This document shows positions 24,927 through 33,232 of a DNA stretch of 64,000 nucleotides, one piece after another. The position numbers and the translations under genes were made by a program. The notes under the pieces are model-generated. The model was not told where the DNA came from and ran no database searches. It saw only the letters and a list, made by a program, of their open reading frames with translations. The stretch is from Microcaldota archaeon (GTDB taxonomy: Archaea; Micrarchaeota; Micrarchaeia; Micrarchaeales; Micrarchaeaceae): NCBI GenBank assembly GCA_021791535.1, contig JAJYWI010000021.1, positions 1 through 64,000 of the forward strand, in the 5' to 3' direction. The first letter of the stretch is position 1, and every line of letters begins with the position of its first letter.

Positions 24927-26339
24927 ATGCTGCCATATGCATCTGGTCAGGAACCTGCCATATACCTGATAGCTGTTCCGCTCCTGCTTCTAGTCGTATC
25001 TGCGATAGCGCAGGTCTACTCCAGGAGCAGGAAACTTTCATTCGTCAGCATCATAGTGTTGCTCCTGATCTCAGGGTCGGCATCGCTCTACCTTTCAGGC
25101 ACCGGCGCTAGCTTCCGGTTCCTGAGCGTATTGCAGGCAAACGGCTTCGGCTCCCTGCTCTTCGGCGCGATCTCGATTGCGATAGTGCTCATCGAGGTGC
25201 TCTCATACGGCAACACCGGCAAGCTGCAGCGCTTCAACATGCTGCTCTCGTTCGTCGTGCTCGGCGCCTTCCTTGTTGCGTTCGCGTATTCCATCATAGC
25301 TATCCTTGTTGGAGTCGAGATGGTCATACTCGCCTCCGCCTTCATGATACTGCAAAGCGGCAAGAACTACGTAGAACCGGCCGTAAAGCTCTTTGTGCTT
25401 GGCGCGGTAGCCACGGCCGTATTCACGCTGGCTATGGCGCTGCTCTTCCCGTACGATGTCAACCTTTCGCTTGTCGGTGCGCTCGCCGCGCCTATAGGCA
25501 AGTTCATAATCGGCATGTCCCTCGTGCTCTTCATAGGCGCGCTTTCCATAGAGAGCGCCGCGTTCCCGTTCAACTTCTGGGTGCCTGATGTCTACGAAGG
25601 GGCTCCAGGAAACATAACCGCGCTGCTCGCAGGCGTCAACAAGAAAGTTGCGCTTATAGCGCTGATAGAGATAACCATGCTGGTGTTCGCGGCATACAGC
25701 GCATCTGGCGGCATGCCCCTCCTTTCTGACACGCTGGTCATATTATCCATACTCACTATGTTCTTCGGGAACCTTGCTGCGCTTGTCCAGAGGAACATAA
25801 AAAGGCTTTTCGCCTATTCGTCGATATCGCAGATAGGCTACATACTAATAGGCATAGCCGTAGCGACGCACCTTGGCGTAGAGTCAAGCATCTTCTACAT
25901 AATAGCGCACATGTTCATGATAATAGGTGCATTCGCCATAGTCTTCTGGCTTGAGTCCAGGAACATACGGACGATGGACGAATACTCCGGGCTTTACGGC
26001 AGGAACGCATTTGCTGCGATAGGGCTCACCATACTCATGCTCTCTATGGCCGGGATACCGCCTCTGGTGGGTTTCGTAGGAAAATTCATCCTCTTCTCTA
26101 GCGCAGTATACGGCAACCTGGCGTTTTTGGCATTCGTAGGGGTAATCAACAGCTTCATCTCGATCTATTATTACGCCAAGGTGATGAACCAGATGTTCCT
26201 CAGGAAGGGGGAGCGGCACATCTCAATGGATAGGAACATAGCCGTTGTGGTAGCCGCATGCCTGGTGTTCGTCATCGCAGTTGGGATATTCCCGCAGCTC
26301 CTTCTTGGGGCTGCATCTGCAGCCGCAGCAGCTCTTTGA
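24927..26339 (+). CDS. nuoN: NADH-quinone oxidoreductase subunit N, altered channel residue
   Basis: 470 residues, about 14 membrane segments. The signature FNFWVPDVYEGAPGNITA replaces the usual PFHMWTPDVYEGAP. The segment-5 Glu is present (VGVEMVILAS), and the later Lys residues are present (GVNKKVAL, GFVGKFILF). The segment-7 Lys, five residues before PF, is Glu209 (SIESAAFPF). It is the last gene of the run, and its 3' end overlaps the convergent AbrB-like gene by 68 bases. Confidence 0.93.
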   Translation: MLPYASGQEPAIYLIAVPLLLLVVSAIAQVYSRSRKLSFVSIIVLLLISGSASLYLSGTGASFRFLSVLQANGFGSLLFGAISIAIVLIEVLSYGNTGKLQRFNMLLSFVVLGAFLVAFAYSIIAILVGVEMVILASAFMILQSGKNYVEPAVKLFVLGAVATAVFTLAMALLFPYDVNLSLVGALAAPIGKFIIGMSLVLFIGALSIESAAFPFNFWVPDVYEGAPGNITALLAGVNKKVALIALIEITMLVFAAYSASGGMPLLSDTLVILSILTMFFGNLAALVQRNIKRLFAYSSISQIGYILIGIAVATHLGVESSIFYIIAHMFMIIGAFAIVFWLESRNIRTMDEYSGLYGRNAFAAIGLTILMLSMAGIPPLVGFVGKFILFSSAVYGNLAFLAFVGVINSFISIYYYAKVMNQMFLRKGERHISMDRNIAVVVAACLVFVIAVGIFPQLLLGAASAAAAAL

Positions 26340-26826
26340 TTATCAATTCTGCATTGGAGAGCAGCCTCTCCCTGGTCGGCTTCACGGTCGGGTCTACGGA
26401 AAGCCGCAGCGTAGCCCCATCCTCTATGCCTAGCTCATCGCACGACCTTCGCGGTATCAGTATAGCATCCGGGTCATCGATTGTGTCGAGTATCATCTTA
26501 TTCGCGATATACCTGTGCTCCTCCCTAATCAACTTCATTATCTCCGCAGCGTTTCTGGGCAGCAGCGTTCCTCGCACCCTTTTACCGTCGTTTCCCCACG
26601 CGCTTACCGGCACGTCAATGAAACTAGGATCACCTGTGTAGCAGGTAGTTATCGGTACAGTTGTCTCACCGCCCCTATACGGCACTATGAAACCCCCGGC
26701 AGAGGAAGGGAGAGGTATAAAGTTCACGAGCCCGTAGCTTGACACTCTGACCAACTCCAGGCTCGGATCAAGATCGGTATTAATGCTGTGCGCTGTCTTT
26801 ATCGGGTTCACAAACGCAGGTCGCAC
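26272..26826 (-). CDS. AbrB-like C-terminal domain protein
   Basis: About 184 residues from the GTG at 26826. The frame is open to 26898, but a TATA-like ACAATAAAAAGG lies inside that extension, which favours the GTG. The N-terminal ~110 residues are not recognised. Residues about 125-160 (ILIPRRSCDELGIEDGATLRLSV) match the swapped-hairpin AbrB/SpoVT strand pattern seen in transition-state regulators and antitoxins, followed by a long helix. This suggests a DNA- or protein-binding regulator (inference). Convergent with nuoN. Confidence 0.55.
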   Translation of the reverse strand: MRPAFVNPIKTAHSINTDLDPSLELVRVSSYGLVNFIPLPSSAGGFIVPYRGGETTVPITTCYTGDPSFIDVPVSAWGNDGKRVRGTLLPRNAAEIMKLIREEHRYIANKMILDTIDDPDAILIPRRSCDELGIEDGATLRLSVDPTVKPTRERLLSNAELIIKELLRLQMQPQEGAAGISQLR

Positions 26827-26940
26827 TTTAATCTGAAGTCTATCAATGCAGTCCCTTTTTATTGTTTTTGTGCATGTTGCACAGCAGACGTACCGCATGC
26901 CTCTGCTATATGGGCTGCAGGCCGCCCCGGATGCATCCCT

Positions 26941-27462
26941 TCACGCGTACTTATCAAGCGTTTCTCTCGGCGAACGCGGTTTAATTGCTTCGTCATACCG
27001 AAGGCTGCGCACTATGAGATCACTTTCACTGGCTCCTGCTCTTATAATGTGCCTCACAAGGAAGTACGGCGCATCACCGCGCTCAGCAGGTCCATTATCG
27101 CGCCACCTGTGCTTTTCGACAAATGTGTCAACGGCAGGGCAGCTAAGCCCCTTTATATCTGCCTCTACACGCCGCAGTTTGATCAAGCTCGGTGGATCAG
27201 CAGCCGATATCTGCACCGTGCTTGGGAGTCTAATCCTTTCGACCCCCTGGACGAGATTCTTGAACCTGAGGCTTATGAACGGATAACCTACTGTACCGCC
27301 GCGTATGTGCGAGGTTATGGTGCGCCGAGGTTCGCCAGCCGGGCCATCATAAAAGCCCTCCACTTTGATGGTTGCAAAAGCCATCGTTAATTCACTACGC
27401 GCTACGAAATCATCTATCGGTATTGGATTGCTCGGCCCATAAGCTGGTCTAATTCTATTCAT
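26941..27462 (-). CDS. Hypothetical protein
   Basis: 173 residues from the ATG at 27462, about 30 bases downstream of the A/T box at 27491-27503. It is strand-rich with many Arg and Pro and no membrane segment or known motif. Composition and size resemble the N-terminal part of the neighbouring AbrB-like protein (both contain short strands and VxxR-type segments), but I cannot show homology by eye. Same strand as that neighbour, 114 bases apart. Confidence 0.5.
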   Translation of the reverse strand: MNRIRPAYGPSNPIPIDDFVARSELTMAFATIKVEGFYDGPAGEPRRTITSHIRGGTVGYPFISLRFKNLVQGVERIRLPSTVQISAADPPSLIKLRRVEADIKGLSCPAVDTFVEKHRWRDNGPAERGDAPYFLVRHIIRAGASESDLIVRSLRYDEAIKPRSPRETLDKYA

Positions 27463-27490
27463 ATCCCGCACATATCTGGTTTAGTTTTCC

Positions 27491-27503
27491 AGATATATAT
27501 ACA
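27491..27503. promoter_or_regulatory. Divergent A/T-rich promoter
   Basis: The box AGATATATATACA is nearly symmetrical and sits between the hypothetical gene ending at 26941 (start ~30 bases away on the minus strand) and the tRNA-binding protein on the plus strand. It can supply TATA boxes in both directions. Confidence 0.5.
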
Positions 27504-27563
27504 TTTCAGCCCGTGCCCACGCAGGAATTTATACATTTGGGTGGAAATCATTGGAGTGGGTCT

Positions 27564-27887
27564 TTGGTTACTATAGCTGAATTCTCCAATCTAGACTTGA
27601 GGATCGGCAAGGTCCTCGATGTTACGGAGCTAGACACAAGAAAGCCAATGTATGGGCTGAAGGTCGACCTGGGGGAGCTCGGCATCAAGAGCATCGCCGC
27701 CGGAATAAGGGACAGGTACGCGAAAGAGGAGCTGCTCGGCAGGATGGTCGTGGTCGTAGCCAACCTGGAGCCGAAGAAGATAGGCGACTTCGTATCAGAG
27801 GGCATGATACTTGCTGCCGAGGACGGAGCCGACCTGACGCTCCTCATGCCAGACAAGGATATAAAACAAGGAAGCAAGGTGAGGTAA
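27564..27887 (+). CDS. tRNA-binding domain protein (MetRS beta-like)
   Basis: An OB-fold tRNA-binding protein of the EMAPII/MetRS C-terminal type: FSNLDLRIGKVLDV near the start, VAGIRDRY-like AAGIRDRYAKEELLGRM, then VVVANLEPKKIGDFVSEGMILAAE. It has 107 residues. The frame is open to a GTG at 27513, but the TTG at 27564 with GGAGTG just upstream starts exactly where the family starts. The MetRS catalytic gene two genes away lacks this domain, so the two probably associate in trans. One base precedes the carbonic anhydrase start. Confidence 0.8.
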   Translation: MVTIAEFSNLDLRIGKVLDVTELDTRKPMYGLKVDLGELGIKSIAAGIRDRYAKEELLGRMVVVVANLEPKKIGDFVSEGMILAAEDGADLTLLMPDKDIKQGSKVR

Positions 27888-28526
27888 ATGCCGAGCACGA
27901 CGACGTATAACAAGAGGCTTTTGGATGGCAACGAACGGTTCAGGAAAAACGATACAGCATATGCCGGCTTGGCCGAAGCGCAGCACCCGAAAGTTGTGAT
28001 GCTAGCCTGCTCTGACTCCAGGGTCGACCCGGTAAAGATAACGGATAGCGCCCTCGGCGAGCTCTTCGTCGTAAGGTCGATAGGAGGCGCAGTAGACCAA
28101 AGCATAATAGCATCTATAGAGTACCCTATAGAGCACCTAGGGGTCGGTGAGCTTGCTGTGATAGGCCACACCGGATGCGGCGCGGTCACCGCGGCACAGA
28201 AGATGCTTGCTGCTGGCATGGTAGGTGGCGCCGAACAGGAAGACGGATCCGCTTTCCATAGAACCATTGCAGGCATACGCAGGGGCATATCGAAGAACAG
28301 CACGCAGAACATAGTGGACCTGGAGCACGCCGTGATAGACAACGCGATTGCACAGGCACAGAAGGTAACGGAGTCGAGCGCGATAGTAAAGGAAGCGCTA
28401 GCCAAAGGCAGACTTCTGATAAGCATCTGGCTATACGACATACGCGACGGCAGGCTGAGCATGGTCAAGGCAGGTAGCTACAACGAACGGTCCGGCGCGC
28501 TCTCTTTCGATGATTCCGCAGGATGA
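27888..28526 (+). CDS. Beta-class carbonic anhydrase
   Basis: Interconverts CO2 and bicarbonate. It has 212 residues with zinc ligands Cys41 (ACSDSRV, with the Asp43/Arg45 dyad), His95 and Cys98 (GHTGCGA). It directly follows the tRNA-binding gene, so both probably share a transcript. The 3' end overlaps the convergent MetRS gene by 49 bases. The length matches the short prokaryotic clade. Confidence 0.92.
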   Translation: MPSTTTYNKRLLDGNERFRKNDTAYAGLAEAQHPKVVMLACSDSRVDPVKITDSALGELFVVRSIGGAVDQSIIASIEYPIEHLGVGELAVIGHTGCGAVTAAQKMLAAGMVGGAEQEDGSAFHRTIAGIRRGISKNSTQNIVDLEHAVIDNAIAQAQKVTESSAIVKEALAKGRLLISIWLYDIRDGRLSMVKAGSYNERSGALSFDDSAG

Positions 28527-29992
28527 GTTTCGTACTTTTTGAAGAGGTAATCGCCCTTTGTCACTTTGCCGCTGAATTCCCTGAAGGCGCAATCCGCAAG
28601 TTTTCCAGGCCCGACCCCAAGCTGCAGGTTTATCTTTTTAGAGCTGCCTGGCATGAATGGACTTATCAAAATAGATATTATGCGGACCGCCTCGAGAAGG
28701 TTGTAAAGCACATTGCCCAGCTCCGCCCCCTTCAACTTCCAAGGCGCCTTGTCATTGACATACTTGTTCGCCGCCCTTATATAAGCGAATATCTCATCGA
28801 GAGCGCCGTGGGTGTCTAGCCTGTCCATCAGTTCTGATATGCTGCCTATGTCGAGCCCAGAGTCAAGTTCAGGCGTCCCCTCTATCTTGCCGTCGAAGCC
28901 AGCGGCTATCGTGACTGTCCTGTTGAGAAGGTTGCCGAGTTCTGAGACAAGCTCATTGTTCAGCCGTACCTGAAGGGTCTTCTCAGAGAAGTCTCCGTCT
29001 TCGCCGAGCGGCATCTCCTTCAAAAGCGCATACCGCAGCGCGTCAAGGGAGTATTTTTCTGCAATCGCAATAGGGTCCACTGTGTTCCCGAAGCTTTTCC
29101 TCATCTGCTTGCCATCGTGGGTCCACCATCCGTGTGCGAAAACCTTCCTTGGCGCCTCTATGCCTGCAGAGAAAAGAAGCGCTGGCCATATGACCGAATG
29201 GAACCAGTTTATCTCCTTCCCTATAAGATGCACATCGGCAGGCCAGAACGTCCTGAATTTCTCCCCATCTGGCCACTCGAGCGCTGTCACGTAGTTCCAA
29301 AGCGCGTCGACCCACACATACAGCGTGTGGCTCTTGTCAAGAGGGAAAGGTATGCCCCATTTTATCGTTGTGCGGGTTATGCTTACATCCTTTAGGCCTT
29401 CCTTCACCCTGTTTATTATCTCCTTGGATCTGAATCTGGGCGATAGGAAATCTGGGTTGTCATCGTAGAACTTCAATAGCCTATCCTGGTACTTGCTCAG
29501 CCTGAAGAAATAACTTTCCTCTTTTAGCAGCTTAACCTCCCGCCCACACTCTGGGCACTTGCCGTCCTTGAGCTGCAGCTCTGTCCAGAAGGTCTCGTCA
29601 GGTATGCAGTACCAACCCTCATAGAAGCCCTTGTAGATATCCCCGTTGGCATATATCCGCTCTATGAGCTTCGATACTGTATTCTCGTGCAGCTGGTCGC
29701 TGGTCCTGATGAAATAATCGTACGAAATATCCAGCGCCTTCCACATCCGCTTGTACTGCTCAACTATGCCGTCTACAAACTCCTTCGGGCTCTGCCCGGC
29801 GTTCTTGGCGGCGAGCTCTGCCTTCTCGCCATGCTCGTCAGTGCCAGTGAGGAAGAAGGTATCATCGCCTTTGAGCCTATGCCATCTCGCCAGCACATCC
29901 GCCGCTATAGTTGTGTAAGCATGGCCTATATGCGGCTTGTCATTGACGTAGTATATCGGTGTCGTTATGTAGAATTTCGGCAGCTTCCTCAC
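28478..29992 (-). CDS. metG: Methionyl-tRNA synthetase, catalytic subunit
   Basis: A class I synthetase charging tRNA-Met. About 504 residues from the GTG at 29992; the frame is open to 30079, but a TATA-like GATATTTATATT lies inside that extension. HIGH is intact (KPHIGHAYTT), the CP insert has one CxxC pair (CPECG), and KMSKS is changed to QMRKS (GKQMRKSFGN). TPIYYVND and this architecture are of bacterial type. There is no C-terminal tRNA-binding domain; the protein at 27564 may supply it. Probably acquired by transfer (inference). Confidence 0.93.
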   Translation of the reverse strand: MRKLPKFYITTPIYYVNDKPHIGHAYTTIAADVLARWHRLKGDDTFFLTGTDEHGEKAELAAKNAGQSPKEFVDGIVEQYKRMWKALDISYDYFIRTSDQLHENTVSKLIERIYANGDIYKGFYEGWYCIPDETFWTELQLKDGKCPECGREVKLLKEESYFFRLSKYQDRLLKFYDDNPDFLSPRFRSKEIINRVKEGLKDVSITRTTIKWGIPFPLDKSHTLYVWVDALWNYVTALEWPDGEKFRTFWPADVHLIGKEINWFHSVIWPALLFSAGIEAPRKVFAHGWWTHDGKQMRKSFGNTVDPIAIAEKYSLDALRYALLKEMPLGEDGDFSEKTLQVRLNNELVSELGNLLNRTVTIAAGFDGKIEGTPELDSGLDIGSISELMDRLDTHGALDEIFAYIRAANKYVNDKAPWKLKGAELGNVLYNLLEAVRIISILISPFMPGSSKKINLQLGVGPGKLADCAFREFSGKVTKGDYLFKKYETHPAESSKESAPDRSL

Positions 29993-30128
29993 CTTACGAT
30001 GTGGTGTTCCACTAAAAGGTTTTTGCTGCAGGTAATATAAATATCTCTGCCGCGATATTTCCTCCTGCTGGGGAAACAAATATTAATTTGCCATGCCAAA
30101 TGGTATTGGCGCGTTCTAGAGGGGTAAT

Positions 30129-32192
30129 ATGGTAGATGCAGCGCTCGAGGGCATAAAGTCAAGGTTCGATGATTTCTTCGAAAGGCACTACCGTGAGCAG
30201 ATAAACGACCTCTCGCTCTCGTTTCCTGACAAAAGGAGCCTAGCAGTAGATTTCAAGGACATCATAAAGTTCGATCCTGAGCTCGCCGAGGCATTGATAG
30301 AGCAGCCCGATTCCGTACTTGAGGCGGCAGTGGAGTCACTTGAGGGGAAGATGGGCGACGTGCAGCTTGATGGCAACAACGTCCATGTGAGGGTATTCGG
30401 CCAGAACGTGAACGCGCCTATGGTGCAGGACGTCGGTTCTGCATACATAAGCAAGCTGGTGATGCTAGACGGGCTTATCGTGAAAAGGTCAGAGATAAAC
30501 CCCAAGGTACAGGTCGGCTCCTACAAATGCACCTTCTGCGGCGCAACATACAAGATAAGGGCTGGCAGAGACGAGGTGCCTGACATATGCTTGTCGTGCA
30601 AGAGGAGGTCGCTCAAGCAGGTCGCCGAGGAATCACAGTTCATAAACCTTCAGAAGATAGCGATACAGGACCCGCTTGAAAAGCTGCGTGGCAGCGCCCC
30701 GACATGGCAACTTGAGGTTTGGATAGAGGACGACCTTGTCAACACTGTGATTCCGGGAGACAGGATAGAAATAACCGGGATACTGCGCATAAGGCCGCGC
30801 AGGAACCAGAGGGGCAAGCTCGAGAAGGACGTCTACACTATGTTCGTCGATACCGTGTCAATCGTCCCGAAGCAGAAGGAGTTCGCTGAACTCCAGATAA
30901 CCGCAGACGAGGAGCGGCTAATCAAGGAGATGGGCAAGGACCCTCATATATTCGAGAAGATATACAAATCAATAGCCCCGGCGATATACGGCTACAACGA
31001 GATAAAGCAGGGCGTCGCGCTGCAGCTATTCGGGGGAACTATGGGGAAGACGCTTGTTGACGGCGGGTTGATAAGGAGCGACATGCACATTCTGCTCATA
31101 GGCGACCCAGGCAGCGCGAAGACCAGGATCCTCTCCTCTGTGGCTAGGCTCGTGCCGAAGGGCATATACGTGAGCGGCAAGTCGGTAACAGGCGGCGGGA
31201 TGACCGCGGTTGCAGAGCGTGACGACTTCTCTGAAGGGGGTTGGACGCTGAAGGGAGGCGCGCTCGTTCTCGGATCAGGCGGAACCGTATGCATAGACGA
31301 GTTCGACAAAATCACCGATGACGACAAAGCAGCGCTGCACGAAGCCCTCGAATCCCAGACGATAAGTGTGGCTAAGGCCGGCATAATAGCCACGTTCAAT
31401 GCCAGGACGGCTGTGCTTGCCGCAGCGAACCCGAAGTACGGAAGGTTTGACCCTAACTCGTATCCTGCAGACCAGTTCAACATACCGCCAACGCTGCTTT
31501 CAAGGTTCGACCTTATATTCCCAATAAAGGACATAATGGACGAGGAGCTTGACAAGAGCATAGCGAGGCACATATTGCTGCAGCACGAGGCTGCAGGCGC
31601 CAGGATGTCAGAGATCCAGGAATACGAGCAGGTCGAGAAGCCGCCTATAGAGAGTGAGATACTAAGGAAATATATCGCTTATGCGAGGAAGAGCATAAAT
31701 CCCAGGATAAGCCAGGAGGCTGCAGCCCGTATACAGGATTACTACATAGAGCTGAGGAAGCTGGGTGCAAAGCAGGGCGTTACTCCGATAACGCCGAGGC
31801 AGATTGAAGGGCTCATAAGGATGGCCGAGGCGAGCGCGAAGGCCCGCCTCTCCGGAGTCGTAGAGGTGCCAGACGCGGAGAACGCAATCGCGCTGAACGA
31901 GTTCATGCTGAAGACGCTGGCTATAGACAGGGGAGGCAGGCGTGACATCGACGCTCTTGTCACCGGCATGCCGAGAGAGAAGGTCGTGAAGATAAACGCT
32001 GTGCTCGGGATAATAAAAAGGCTCGAGGCCGAAGAATCTGCAGCCAAACTGCCGCGCATAATGGAGGAGGCTGAAAAGGTCGGCCTCACTGCCGCAGAGG
32101 TCAACAAGTACATAGTTGAACTGGAGAGGAACGGCGACATATTCAGACCCAGAGCCGGGGTAGTAAAGACGGTAAGCCATGAGAACGAATGA
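30129..32192 (+). CDS. mcm: Replicative DNA helicase MCM
   Basis: A hexameric 3'-5' helicase of the archaeal replication fork. It has 687 residues, no intein. The N-terminal zinc finger is CTFC...CLSC (about residues 134-158), Walker A is GDPGSAKT (about 324), Walker B is VCIDEFDK (about 387) and the arginine finger is LSRFDLIF (about 458). A C-terminal winged helix is present (about 620-687). Ten bases downstream a presenilin-type gene begins. Confidence 0.97.
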   Translation: MVDAALEGIKSRFDDFFERHYREQINDLSLSFPDKRSLAVDFKDIIKFDPELAEALIEQPDSVLEAAVESLEGKMGDVQLDGNNVHVRVFGQNVNAPMVQDVGSAYISKLVMLDGLIVKRSEINPKVQVGSYKCTFCGATYKIRAGRDEVPDICLSCKRRSLKQVAEESQFINLQKIAIQDPLEKLRGSAPTWQLEVWIEDDLVNTVIPGDRIEITGILRIRPRRNQRGKLEKDVYTMFVDTVSIVPKQKEFAELQITADEERLIKEMGKDPHIFEKIYKSIAPAIYGYNEIKQGVALQLFGGTMGKTLVDGGLIRSDMHILLIGDPGSAKTRILSSVARLVPKGIYVSGKSVTGGGMTAVAERDDFSEGGWTLKGGALVLGSGGTVCIDEFDKITDDDKAALHEALESQTISVAKAGIIATFNARTAVLAAANPKYGRFDPNSYPADQFNIPPTLLSRFDLIFPIKDIMDEELDKSIARHILLQHEAAGARMSEIQEYEQVEKPPIESEILRKYIAYARKSINPRISQEAAARIQDYYIELRKLGAKQGVTPITPRQIEGLIRMAEASAKARLSGVVEVPDAENAIALNEFMLKTLAIDRGGRRDIDALVTGMPREKVVKINAVLGIIKRLEAEESAAKLPRIMEEAEKVGLTAAEVNKYIVELERNGDIFRPRAGVVKTVSHENE

Positions 32193-32201
32193 GGGACCCG
32201 T

Positions 32202-33173
32202 TTGCCTTTGCGAGTTATCGAGACCAGGCAGGTACTGCAGATACTAGTAATCTTCATGATAGTGCAGTTCTTCGGGCTCTTTTTAGCTAGCGAGATATAC
32301 AGCGGCGCAACGTACCAGCAGGTGACAACTGCGCAGGTCGTGACATCCGCGGCGAGCGCGCTTTTCTTCATCGTCTACATCATAGTGCTGGCACTGGTGC
32401 TGCTCCTTATAATGAAGCTGTACAAAGGGGACAAGCTATTCATAATATTTGAAGGGGCGGTAGTATTCTTAACGTCCTTCTTCGTATTCATGCTGGTTTC
32501 GGGACTGGTCACCACCAATGTTCTTTTTAGCATAGCCGGCAACGCGATAACTACAAACTTCATCATAGGCATAGCGGCGGCGCTAGCATTAATCGCGCTG
32601 AAGAACAGGTTCCCAAAACTCAGGAACACGGCAACGATAATAGCCAGCGTTGGCGTAGGGCTAGTGATAGGAGTGAGCTTCAGTTTTATAGTCGCTCTGA
32701 TATTCATGGCGATACTCGCGGTCTATGACTTCATAGCCGTGTTCGTCACGAAGCACATGATAACGATGGCCAGGGCAATGTCCTCAAGGAACCTCGCGTT
32801 CCTGGTAGGGGTCAACGAGATGGAGGCGATACCAAAGAGCAGCTTCAGCAGTGGCGAAATTGCGGAGTTCAAGAAGGAGATAAAGGGGGTAAAGATGCCA
32901 GCAGCTCTAACGCGCATGTATAAACAGGGGATGTTGCCTGTGGCCGCGCACATGGAGCTCGGCGCAGGCGATTTGGCAGTCCCGCTGATGGTGGCGGTCG
33001 CAGCATACAAGGTGTCATTCAGCTTCACCCTAAGCCTCTTCATAGTGATAGGCTCTATTTTAGGTCTCATCCTAACTACTTTTATATTAAGGAGATACAA
33101 GAGGCCGCTGCCTGCGATACCCCCCCTACTTCTGGGAGTCCTGGCAGGCATACTAATGTACCTGCTGCTTTAG
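32202..33173 (+). CDS. Presenilin/signal-peptide-peptidase family aspartic protease
   Basis: An intramembrane aspartyl protease of 323 residues with about nine hydrophobic segments. Catalytic motifs: AVYDFIAVF (segment 6, first Asp), LGAGDLAVPL (GxGD, second Asp), and PLPAIPPLL in place of the C-terminal PAL. The loop between the two Asp (about 60 residues) is soluble and charged. The start is a TTG at 32202. It probably cleaves membrane-spanning helices. The next gene encodes a secreted Lon-type protease, so the two may form a membrane proteolysis pair (inference). Confidence 0.88.
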   Translation: MPLRVIETRQVLQILVIFMIVQFFGLFLASEIYSGATYQQVTTAQVVTSAASALFFIVYIIVLALVLLLIMKLYKGDKLFIIFEGAVVFLTSFFVFMLVSGLVTTNVLFSIAGNAITTNFIIGIAAALALIALKNRFPKLRNTATIIASVGVGLVIGVSFSFIVALIFMAILAVYDFIAVFVTKHMITMARAMSSRNLAFLVGVNEMEAIPKSSFSSGEIAEFKKEIKGVKMPAALTRMYKQGMLPVAAHMELGAGDLAVPLMVAVAAYKVSFSFTLSLFIVIGSILGLILTTFILRRYKRPLPAIPPLLLGVLAGILMYLLL

Positions 33174-33232
33174 AGGCCAGGCCTAAACCGAAAAGATACG
33201 TAGCCTTTTTATAGGTTAATCCTGATACCTGT

